Assembly: GCF_003308995.1 (NCBI RefSeq)
Contig: NZ_QFFJ01000002.1
Location: 372,001-436,000, forward strand
From: Chitinophaga flava
GTDB taxonomy: Bacteria; Bacteroidota; Bacteroidia; Chitinophagales; Chitinophagaceae
Direction of reading: 5' to 3'
Length of the DNA stretch: 64,000 nt
Made by a program: the position numbers and the translations under genes
In this document: piece by piece, positions 41,378-49,199 of the stretch
Numbering within the stretch: position 1 is the stretch's first letter
Layout of the letters: every line of letters starts with the position of its first letter
Notes under the pieces: generated by a model
Seen by the model: the letters and a program-made list of their open reading frames with translations, nothing else
Told to the model about the DNA's origin: nothing
The model's database searches: none

Positions 41378-43753
41378 ATGCTTCGTAATTATCTGAAAAC
41401 CACTTGGCGTAATCTTGTTAACAATAAAGTATACAGTGCGCTTAACATCCTGGGACTTGGTACCGGCATGGCAGTGGCCTTGCTGATCACCTTGTGGGTA
41501 GTGAATGAATATTCCTATGACCGGTTTTTACCGGGGCATGAACAGCTGTACCAGGTTATGAAAAACAACCCCGATAACAACGGGGGACTCAGAACAGTGG
41601 GAACTGTATCTATGCCACTGGCAGAAGCGTTACGGAAAGATATTCCCGGTATCCGGTATGTGTCTGTCACAGACTGGCCTTACAATCATGGTCTGATTGC
41701 CGGCGATAAAAAACTATATCTTCAGGGTAGCGGAGTGAGTGAAGATTATCTGCGTATGTTCCGCTTTACCATGCTGGAAGGTGATCCCAATACTGCTTTA
41801 CAGGAGCCCTATTCAATAGTGTTATGTGCATCCACGGCCCAGACATTGTTTGGAACTGCTGATGCCATGAATAAAACTGTCCGCATCGATAATCAGCATG
41901 ATCTGAAAGTAACCGGTATCATTCAGGACGTACCAGCCAACTCTACTCTACAGTTTAAATATCTGATACCTTATAATTATCTGATACAAACACAGCCCTG
42001 GATGCAAGCTGCGCGTAATGATTGGGGTGATAACGGTTCCCAGGCCTTTGTAGCTCTGGAGCCGGGAGTATCCTTTGCAGCGGTGTCGGCACAGATAAAA
42101 AATATTATCCATCGTTATAATGCACAGAGGAGTGAAGAGATTTTTCTGCATCCGATGGACAGATGGCGCTTGTACAGCAATTTCGAGAACGGGAAGGAGA
42201 GTGGCGGTTTTATCACTTATGTCCGGATGTTTACGCTGATTGGGGTATTGGTATTATTGATTGCCTGTATCAATTTCATCAACCTGTCTACTGCCCGTTC
42301 TGAGCGGCGGGCCAGGGAAGTGGGGGTACGCAAGGCTATTGGTTCTGGGCGGCGTGACCTGATAATACAGTTTTTGCTGGAGTCGTTGATGATCACTTGT
42401 CTGGCGGCGGTATTGAGCGTTGGAATAGTGCAGCTGGTGCTGCCGGCGTTTAACCAGGTGGTGGCCAGTGAGCTGCATATACCTTATGATCAGCCGTTGG
42501 CATGGGGCGTGTTGTCCTTGTTTATTCTGGTTACCGCAGGACTGGCGGGAAGCAGGCCGGCTTTTTATCTTTCTTCCTTTGAGCCGGTGAAAGTGCTGAA
42601 GGGTGGCCATCAGGCTGGCAAGGCGGCGGTGCTTCCCCGCAAAGTACTGGTGGTAGCACAGTTTGCAGCATCTGTGGCGCTGATCATCAGCACTATTATT
42701 ATCTATCAGCAGATTCAATATGCCAAAAAAAGGCCGGTGGGTTATAGCACTTCCAGGTTGTTATACACCTTTATGAGTGAAGATATGAAGCGTAGCTACG
42801 ATGCGCTACGTCAGGAATTGTTGCAGAGTGGTATGGTGGAAAGTGTAGTGAAAGCTTCCAATCCGATAACATCCATCTGGTCGCGTACAGTACTGGAGCA
42901 GTGGAAAGGCCGTCAGGGAGATCAGCCACTGGTTGTTTCACAAATTGATGTATCATCAGGCTATTTCAACGCGATGGGCATGCAGGTGAAGGAAGGGCGC
43001 GACTTTCATGAGTTGCGGGCGGCAGACTCAGGTTATGTGATTGTTAATGAAGCAGCCGTAAAACGTATGGGACTTACCGCTCCGGTAGCCGGACAGCAGA
43101 TCAGCTGGAGAGGCGGGGATCGTGTAGTCATTGCCGGGGTAGTAAAGGACGCCGTGATGGAATCACCTTTCAAACCAGTAGAACCAGCGGTGTTCACCCA
43201 TGATGACCAGGATGCTACCACTTTGTTATTCCGTTTGTCTGATAAGGTAGATATGCATACCGCCCTTAAGAAGATCACTCCTATCTTCAATAAACATAAT
43301 CCAGGTTATGCCTTTGACTATGTTTTCGCAGCCGATAGTTATGATAAAAAGTTTAATCTGGAGACGCTGGCGGGCAAGCTGGCCGCTGTTTTTGCCGTGT
43401 TGGCTGTTTTTATCTCCTGTCTGGGACTCTTTGGTCTGGCTGCCTATATGGCTGCACAACGAACCCGGGAGATCGCTATCCGCAAAGTGATGGGGGCATC
43501 CGTAGCGCAATTGTGGTTGTTGTTATCAAAAGATTTTATGGCACTGGTATTTATTGGTTGCTGTATTGCCGTGCCAGTGGCCTTTTACAGTCTGCAGCAC
43601 TGGCTGGATAAATACGCCTACCATGTCAGTATTGGTCCGGGCGTATTTATAGTAGCGGCAGCCGGTGCGTTGCTGATCACCATCTGTACTATCAGCTACC
43701 AGGCTATCAGGGCGGCACTGGTGAATCCGATGCGTAGTCTGAAAGCAGAATAA
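41378..43753 (+). CDS. MacB/FtsX-type ABC transporter permease without adjacent ATPase
   Basis: 791 residues from ATG 41378. Layout: N-terminal helix (LKTTWRNLVNNKVYSALNILGLGTGMAVALLITLWVVNEY), a periplasmic MacB core domain, an FtsX core with three helices (~280-420, including RSERRAREVGVRKAIGSGRRDLIIQFL), then a second periplasmic domain and a second FtsX unit (~665-790, RTREIAIRKVMGASVAQLWLLLSKDF). Such double-unit permeases are very numerous in Chitinophagaceae and are thought to be mechanotransmitters in lipoprotein or peptide export. No ATPase or membrane-fusion gene is next to it. An 8-bp inverted repeat (41349-41356 with 41369-41376) sits directly before the start. Confidence 0.9.
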   Translation: MLRNYLKTTWRNLVNNKVYSALNILGLGTGMAVALLITLWVVNEYSYDRFLPGHEQLYQVMKNNPDNNGGLRTVGTVSMPLAEALRKDIPGIRYVSVTDWPYNHGLIAGDKKLYLQGSGVSEDYLRMFRFTMLEGDPNTALQEPYSIVLCASTAQTLFGTADAMNKTVRIDNQHDLKVTGIIQDVPANSTLQFKYLIPYNYLIQTQPWMQAARNDWGDNGSQAFVALEPGVSFAAVSAQIKNIIHRYNAQRSEEIFLHPMDRWRLYSNFENGKESGGFITYVRMFTLIGVLVLLIACINFINLSTARSERRAREVGVRKAIGSGRRDLIIQFLLESLMITCLAAVLSVGIVQLVLPAFNQVVASELHIPYDQPLAWGVLSLFILVTAGLAGSRPAFYLSSFEPVKVLKGGHQAGKAAVLPRKVLVVAQFAASVALIISTIIIYQQIQYAKKRPVGYSTSRLLYTFMSEDMKRSYDALRQELLQSGMVESVVKASNPITSIWSRTVLEQWKGRQGDQPLVVSQIDVSSGYFNAMGMQVKEGRDFHELRAADSGYVIVNEAAVKRMGLTAPVAGQQISWRGGDRVVIAGVVKDAVMESPFKPVEPAVFTHDDQDATTLLFRLSDKVDMHTALKKITPIFNKHNPGYAFDYVFAADSYDKKFNLETLAGKLAAVFAVLAVFISCLGLFGLAAYMAAQRTREIAIRKVMGASVAQLWLLLSKDFMALVFIGCCIAVPVAFYSLQHWLDKYAYHVSIGPGVFIVAAAGALLITICTISYQAIRAALVNPMRSLKAE

Positions 43754-43758
43754 GTAAA

Positions 43759-43789
43759 TTTGTTTTTATTAAAAAAAGGGCTACATTTG
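43759..43789 (+). promoter_or_regulatory. Consensus promoter of tRNA-Gln copy 2
   Basis: TTTG (43759-43762), exactly 19 bp, then TACATTTG (43782-43789). It begins 6 bp after the ABC permease stop. Confidence 0.85.
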
Positions 43790-43805
43790 CGTCCCGTAAA
43801 AACGG

Positions 43806-43876
43806 TGCCTAATAGTATAATGGTAGTACGACAGATTTTGGTTCTGTTTGTCTAGGTTCGAATCCTGGTTGGGCAA
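43806..43876 (+). tRNA. tRNA-Gln(TTG), copy 2
   Basis: 71 nt, identical to copy 1 (35518) except that the fifth base is T, giving a T-G wobble in the acceptor stem. The anticodon is TTG. It has its own promoter and terminator, so it is expressed independently. Confidence 0.96.
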
Positions 43877-43890
43877 CATAAAAGGAAAAG

Positions 43891-43920
43891 CGCTGCAGTA
43901 TTATACTGCGGCGTTTTTTG
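43891..43920 (+). terminator. Terminator after tRNA-Gln copy 2
   Basis: A 10-bp stem, CGCTGCAGTA (43891-43900) with TACTGCGGCG (43904-43913, one T-G pair), is followed by TTTTTT. Confidence 0.88.
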
Positions 43921-44027
43921 TTATTACCCATATCTTCTTTAAAAAAATCAATCCAAGGGTTCAGCATTAAAAGAATTGTTGGTTATTTTTATTCCCTATC
44001 GATATCAATCCCCTTAATATTCCCGTT

Positions 44028-44499
44028 ATGAAAATCAGTAACTCCAGTAACTTGAAGTCCCTTCATCGCTGTGATTTTATCAAACAGACAGCTTTATTTA
44101 CCTCTTCGGCATTTTTATCATAACCATGATTATGAATTTACAGATCAGCAGGGTCAGATAGGGTATGATATTATTATGAAGGAGACAGATCCTGCATTAG
44201 TCAAGTTACAGATAGATCTTTTCTGGGTGGCACATTCATCGAAACGTAGTCCACATGAGTTATTCCAGTTACAGCCCGGTCGTTTTGTGATGTGGCATAT
44301 AAAAGATATGGACCGCGATAAAAAATATACTGAACTGGGGCATGGAACAATAGATTACACGAAGATTATGCCCGATATGTCGCTGGGAGGAATGCAATAC
44401 TATTTTGTGGAACAGGGAGATTATTTTAAAACGAGCCCTTTTCAAAGTATTACAGACAGCGCTGCTTATGTGAAGAAGAAACTAAATAAATGGGTTTAA
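44028..44499 (+). pseudogene. Decayed Tat-exported sugar phosphate isomerase/epimerase (xylose-isomerase-like TIM barrel)
   Basis: Two parts in different frames. Part 1 (44028-44123) starts at an ATG and encodes a 31-residue Tat-like signal, HRCDFIKQTALFTSSAFLS, where the usual RR has become HR, and then stops. Part 2 (from about 44113 to 44499) encodes the C-terminal half of the family: FYHNHDYEF with the metal-site histidine region, KLQIDLFWVAHSS, FVMWHIKDMD, YTELGHGTIDY and a final YVKKKLNKW. The middle of the barrel (an estimated 120-150 codons) is missing, and the junction falls at about 44109-44121. The product would lack half the barrel, so the gene is dead. The fragment appears as a 142-codon ORF starting at 44071. 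Confidence 0.85.
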
Positions 44500-44506
44500 T
44501 CTAGTT

Positions 44507-44537
44507 TACCACCGCAACCTGCGGTGGTATTTTTTTA
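44507..44537 (+). terminator. Terminator after the isomerase pseudogene
   Basis: A 9-bp stem, TACCACCGC (44507-44515) with GCGGTGGTA (44521-44529), and a T run. It is still intact although the gene has decayed. Confidence 0.88.
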
Positions 44538-44948
44538 TAGGTTGATTTATGGCTTCTAATCAAGGATGTTTTTTGAAAATCGTTAGGACCTATTAGGCTT
44601 TTTATTGAGATTTTATATCTAGTTTACTGCCCCGATTACCAGGAGCTGTCAGAAGGGGGATTATTCCCCTATTTTTCCGCGGGAACCAGCCTACATTTGA
44701 TTATCCATGATTGTTATCTGCGCATCTTGCCATCTGCCTAATTCTTACTTCCGAGCTTACTTCCGGTGAAATCCCCTGATGGCAGCCACGATATTGGGGG
44801 AATACGTATTTATATCAAGAGTTTGTCCAAAATAGCTATTTTCTGCAAAAATATAACTGGAGATCCGGAATGCCTGGCCACAGATTGTATTTGAATGTTA
44901 TGCCACTTACCAGCAATGCAATTATTTAATCATTAAACACTTACCCAA
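44538..44948. other. Upstream region of the terpene synthase gene
   Basis: 411 bp without a gene. It contains a weak hairpin AGGGG...CCCCT followed by ATTTTT (44654-44676), and a lone -7-like TACATTTG at 44692-44699, without a TTTG at the right distance and about 250 bp from the start codon. Nothing else is recognised. Confidence 0.55.
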
Positions 44949-45944
44949 ATGGAACAAACATTTGATGTTACTGCTTTGCAGTACCCCTTTCCCTGTGCAA
45001 CCAATCCCCATGCAGCAGAAGTAGAAAGTAAAATAGGAGGATGGATAAAAGCTCACTATGATTTTCTTCCGGAAAAAGTAAAGAAGAAATACATGCATAC
45101 CGGCGTAGGTCTGGCGGCCGGGTGTATGTTTCCGAGAGCAGATATTCACCAATTGACCGCTATTTGTCGGTTTTATCTATGGGCCTTTATTGTTGATGAC
45201 AGCTTTGAGTATGCCTCTGTAGAGGAGATTCACCGTATTCAGGATAAATCGATGCCCGTATTGAAAGGGCATGATGTGCTTCCTGATTCGGCCTTGAATC
45301 ATCAGTTGCTGATATTAAGAAGAGAACTCATGATGTTTGCATCAGAATCCTGGATGAACAGATTTTGCAGAAACCTGGAGTTTTATTTTGAAGGAGTAGT
45401 TATGGAGATACCTTACCGTAAAGATTTATGTTTCCCTTCTTTTGAAACTTTTTATGATATCCGGGAGCGCTCTGTGAATGTACATCCACTGGTAAATCTA
45501 GCAGAAGCTATTACCGGGATTTCACTACCGGATAATATTGCCTATCATCCGGTAATGCAGGAGATTGCTCAGTTGACTTGTCGTATTCTTGCGTGTTGTA
45601 ATGACTTGCTGAGTGCTTTCCTGGAAAAGGGGCATGACGTTTTGAATCTGGTGTTAATGCTGGAACATAATAAAAAATGTAGCCTGAAGGAAGCATACCA
45701 TGAAGCATTACAGATCCATGATAAAGATGTAACGCGGATGTGGGAGCTCAAGAATAATCTCCCTGATTTTGGTATTTATACAGAAACTGTAAATGCCTAT
45801 ATCGAGAATCTGGAGTTGATGATACGTGGGCACCTATATTGGACGCAGCTTTATACAGAACGCTACAAATCCAATAACGGACATCCTTCCGGAGAACTCA
45901 AGGCTGATCAGCTTAAAGTAGATCAACTTAAAATTACTGTATAA
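44949..45944 (+). CDS. Class I terpene synthase (terpene cyclase)
   Basis: 331 residues, one alpha domain of the bacterial type. All ionisation motifs are present: the aspartate-rich DDSFE at 83-87, the pyrophosphate-sensor arginine region IRERS at 171-175, the NSE triad N218/S222/E226 in NDLLSAFLE, and the RY pair at 305-306. The enzyme should cyclise a linear prenyl diphosphate, most likely farnesyl (sesquiterpene), although Chitinophaga is also known to have diterpene cyclases of this size. The C-terminus has a short repeat, LKADQLKVDQLK. No prenyltransferase, P450 or methyltransferase is nearby, so the hydrocarbon or alcohol may be the final volatile product. The last 11 bp overlap the convergent histidine kinase gene. 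Confidence 0.93.
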   Translation: MEQTFDVTALQYPFPCATNPHAAEVESKIGGWIKAHYDFLPEKVKKKYMHTGVGLAAGCMFPRADIHQLTAICRFYLWAFIVDDSFEYASVEEIHRIQDKSMPVLKGHDVLPDSALNHQLLILRRELMMFASESWMNRFCRNLEFYFEGVVMEIPYRKDLCFPSFETFYDIRERSVNVHPLVNLAEAITGISLPDNIAYHPVMQEIAQLTCRILACCNDLLSAFLEKGHDVLNLVLMLEHNKKCSLKEAYHEALQIHDKDVTRMWELKNNLPDFGIYTETVNAYIENLELMIRGHLYWTQLYTERYKSNNGHPSGELKADQLKVDQLKITV

Positions 45945-47694
45945 CACGACTGAGGGTTTGGTGCAGTACCTGGAACTCGATTGGTTTGGCGACAAATTCG
46001 GTTGCACCCGCATTCATCATTTCATGTCGTGATTCAGCAAAGCTGTCTGCGGTAGTGATAATAACCGGAATATGCCTCAGGTTTATATCCTGACGGATAT
46101 TTTTGAGTGTTTCCCGACCATCCATAACAGGCATCTGGGTATCCAGCACAATAAAGTCCGGCCTTTCACTCCTGGCCTTTGTTAACCCTTCTTTACCGTT
46201 AACGGCTTCAACCAGCTGACACCCTGCAGCTTTAAAATAACGGTACAGTATCATCCGCGACATAGTATCATCATCAATGAGCAATACCTTTTTATTAATT
46301 AAGTTACATAGTTCGTTTTCTGGTTGGGGGGTGTGCTCTAATGAAATATTTTCCAGCATTTCAATGAAACGGATAGTAAAAGTAGTCCCTTCTCCTTCCT
46401 TACTTTCCAGCTCAAGTGTTCCGTTCAGTAATAATACCATCTGACGTGCGATATACAAGCCAAGCCCTGTACCTTCTATAAATCCATTGCCATTGGTCAC
46501 AAAGGGATCAAAAATAATCTCTTGTTGTGATTTGCTGATGCCAATACCCTGATCTTTAATTTTGATAAAGAAATCATTTATCTGCCTGTATACAGATATT
46601 TTTACTTCTCCATTTTTAGGTGAGAATTTAATTGCATTGGATAAAATATTGGTAACAATCTGAGTCAATTTTATCTTGTCAGTATTTACTTTCCCAGATA
46701 AGCAATCATCTTCCACCTGTAGTATCAGATCTACTTTCTGAGATTGGGCCAGATACCGATGCATCTGGACAAGCTCACTAATCCAGGTGTTCACGGGAAA
46801 AATGACTTTATGCACATTTTCTTTGATGCCGGATTCAATTCTACTAAGCTCCAGTACATTATTAACAATATTTTTTGCAAAAATGCTGGATGAGTTCAGA
46901 TGGGTAACAAGCTCCATGATTTCACCCAATTCCTGGTTGGTTGCTGCCTGCGAGGCTACTTTGGTTTCCAGTAACTGGCCAATTCCCAGAATGGCATTTA
47001 GAGGAGTCCTGATTTCATGATTTGTTTCCCGTAGATAAATCCTTTTTGATTGATTGGCTTGTTTTAGCTGCAGAACTGTATCTTCCAGTGATTGTGAGTA
47101 GTTTTTTAATTTATTGTACCATGCTCTTCTGTCTCTAACATAAAAAACAATAATGATAGCAATAAAAGAAAGGAAACATGCCAATGCAACCCACCTGAAA
47201 ATAAACTGGTTTCGCATAGATAACTCATAGGGAGGAAAAACCTGGAAGTAAAAATTTAATTCCATCGCTATGATTGTTAATACAGTTGCCGTAAATCCTA
47301 CTATCTGAAGCAATTTGCTGGAGTATAAGAAAAGTGTCAGGCAGAAAAGAAAAACACAAATTAACGTTAGGTTGATGACCTGTCCCAGAATTATATCGAA
47401 GTATAAAGTAGTGAGGCAATAAAGTACAAGCATACTAATACTGGCCGCTTTATACCGGCGTTTGCTGTTGAAATAAATAATACTCAAAAAGCAGATTCCT
47501 TCAAGGTTAGCTGGAATCAAAATCCCTAGAAGATCGGTAAAGAGGTAAAATATAGTTCCTATGCTTATAGCAAGTGAACCGGTCAGAAGACTAAGTGTAT
47601 TGATAATGCGCACTTTTTTGTGTTCTTCTTCTGACAAACCTGCCGTACCCGCCTGGGTGAGCGATTTAATACTTTTCAGTAACGCCTGGAACAT
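45934..47694 (-). CDS. Hybrid sensor histidine kinase with fused receiver domain
   Basis: 586 residues. The N-terminal membrane part has about six helices (~32-190) and no recognised extracellular sensor. Next come a short coiled coil, the HisKA domain with His226 (ETNHEIRTPLNAILG), and the ATPase domain with Asn353 in the N box, DQGIGIS (381-387) and GTGLGL (408-413). A C-terminal receiver domain has its acidic pocket at LLIDDD, phosphoacceptor Asp518 (IVLDTQMPVMDG) and Lys570. The phosphorelay needs an external phosphotransfer protein or regulator, and none is adjacent. It converges on the terpene synthase and shares 11 bp with it, so the two may interfere transcriptionally. Confidence 0.93.
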   Translation of the reverse strand: MFQALLKSIKSLTQAGTAGLSEEEHKKVRIINTLSLLTGSLAISIGTIFYLFTDLLGILIPANLEGICFLSIIYFNSKRRYKAASISMLVLYCLTTLYFDIILGQVINLTLICVFLFCLTLFLYSSKLLQIVGFTATVLTIIAMELNFYFQVFPPYELSMRNQFIFRWVALACFLSFIAIIIVFYVRDRRAWYNKLKNYSQSLEDTVLQLKQANQSKRIYLRETNHEIRTPLNAILGIGQLLETKVASQAATNQELGEIMELVTHLNSSSIFAKNIVNNVLELSRIESGIKENVHKVIFPVNTWISELVQMHRYLAQSQKVDLILQVEDDCLSGKVNTDKIKLTQIVTNILSNAIKFSPKNGEVKISVYRQINDFFIKIKDQGIGISKSQQEIIFDPFVTNGNGFIEGTGLGLYIARQMVLLLNGTLELESKEGEGTTFTIRFIEMLENISLEHTPQPENELCNLINKKVLLIDDDTMSRMILYRYFKAAGCQLVEAVNGKEGLTKARSERPDFIVLDTQMPVMDGRETLKNIRQDINLRHIPVIITTADSFAESRHEMMNAGATEFVAKPIEFQVLHQTLSRVIQ

Positions 47695-47837
47695 AATTGT
47701 AGGTTTTCTCGAAAATCAATATACAGTTGTAGCCTTATTTTGAGGTTGAGGTGTGTTTCCACATGCTAATTTATTCATAAAATAGGAGAGTTGGCAATTA
47801 ATTGTAATTTAGTTGCTTATAGTTAACTAGTGATGCC

Positions 47838-49175
47838 ATGTCCGACGTGATTACGTACCGTTACCCAGTCCCTTCTGTACTCCATACCGGCGCTGCCCCC
47901 GGACTTTTCCTGGCAGGATATAGTGAAATTGAAAAAACGACTGCGCCTTCGTTTTTCCAGGGAACCCTTGAACAGCCTTATATTACAGCGTGTTGCCTGA
48001 TAACGTTGGCCAATGTGGTACGATCCGGTTTTACGCTGACACCTGCGCAGGCGGCCTTCACCAAAGATCCGATTGTGACAGCGGGAGCCAGCAAACTACG
48101 GTTTGAAGGTTTCTCCCAGTGTGCGGGCGTATATGGTCGGGTGGATGTGCTGCCGGGTGGCCATAATGGCTCCTTTCCGGCCAACGGTACTGTGAATGTG
48201 GATTTTAACCAGCCGATGATCAACGCACTGGGAGCTATTGGTCGTAATGATACTATGCAGCTCACAGTAGGTGCCCGGGAAATCAGCCTGCAGGACCAGG
48301 AAGGAGGGATGGTCACCGAAAAGAAAGTACCCCTGCCTATAAAATGGATCAAAGGACTGACTACTGTGCAACTCTTCCTGGCAGCATCCGACCTGCGATA
48401 TACCTTCAATAAAGTACAGCTGCGGCAGCTGTTTCAGGGACTGCCCAACGGCACTGTGAAAGCGGATTATTACCTGATGGTACGTAATAATAAACCTGTG
48501 CTCTCTCCTGTAAAAAATGCGCAGGCCATCTGTATCGGAGGTGTACACCGGCTTCGGTTACTGGAGCCATTGTTGCCGCTGGCAGATGAGTTGCAGGTAT
48601 TTGCTCATCCTGATATGCAAAGTACCACCTGGCAGCTTGTTTTCGGAAATGTCCGGTTTAGTCTGAGCCTGTCGCGCGAAGCCTGGCGTGGTTTTTCAGG
48701 TGAAGGTGCCGCATTGGACGCTTTGATTGCGGATGTGCCGGACCACCTGATTGCCGCACTGGATAAATATGGTTATGCTAATCAGGAGTTTAATGCTACG
48801 CTACTGGCGATAAAGGAACAGGTCAGCTTTGAGCAGATAGACCAGCTGACGGCCCGATTGGCCGCTATGGGCCTGTTGGGATATGATCCCGACAACAACC
48901 TTTATTTCTATCGCCGGCTGCCATTTAAACTCAACAGGATACTCAGTCTCAATCCCCGCATGAAAGAGGCTGAGCAGTTGCTGGCAGAAGATAAAGTAGC
49001 GATCATCTCTCAACAGCATGATAAAGTGGAAGCACGGGTTGCCGGCTCCGGTGTCACACATACGGTAACAGTGGATGGAGACAACGCCCGCTGCACCTGT
49101 ACCTGGTTTGCCCGCCACCAGGGAGAACGTGGCCCCTGTAAACATATTCTCGCTGTACGTAAAAAAGCCAATTGA
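47838..49175 (+). CDS. SWIM zinc-finger protein
   Basis: 445 residues. The C-terminal end carries a SWIM finger, Cys419-x-Cys421-x12-Cys434-x-His436 (CTCTWFARHQGERGPCKHI), a zinc module that binds DNA or proteins. The N-terminal ~380 residues are beta-rich and not recognised. There is no signal peptide, so it should be cytoplasmic. The DUF6493 gene follows by 24 bp, an arrangement also known elsewhere, and points to a two-protein functional unit. In other bacteria SWIM proteins of this kind often travel with MoxR ATPases and vWA proteins; neither is present here. Biological role unknown. Confidence 0.85.
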   Translation: MSDVITYRYPVPSVLHTGAAPGLFLAGYSEIEKTTAPSFFQGTLEQPYITACCLITLANVVRSGFTLTPAQAAFTKDPIVTAGASKLRFEGFSQCAGVYGRVDVLPGGHNGSFPANGTVNVDFNQPMINALGAIGRNDTMQLTVGAREISLQDQEGGMVTEKKVPLPIKWIKGLTTVQLFLAASDLRYTFNKVQLRQLFQGLPNGTVKADYYLMVRNNKPVLSPVKNAQAICIGGVHRLRLLEPLLPLADELQVFAHPDMQSTTWQLVFGNVRFSLSLSREAWRGFSGEGAALDALIADVPDHLIAALDKYGYANQEFNATLLAIKEQVSFEQIDQLTARLAAMGLLGYDPDNNLYFYRRLPFKLNRILSLNPRMKEAEQLLAEDKVAIISQQHDKVEARVAGSGVTHTVTVDGDNARCTCTWFARHQGERGPCKHILAVRKKAN

Positions 49176-49199
49176 TCATTAACCCAAATAAGTATTGTC

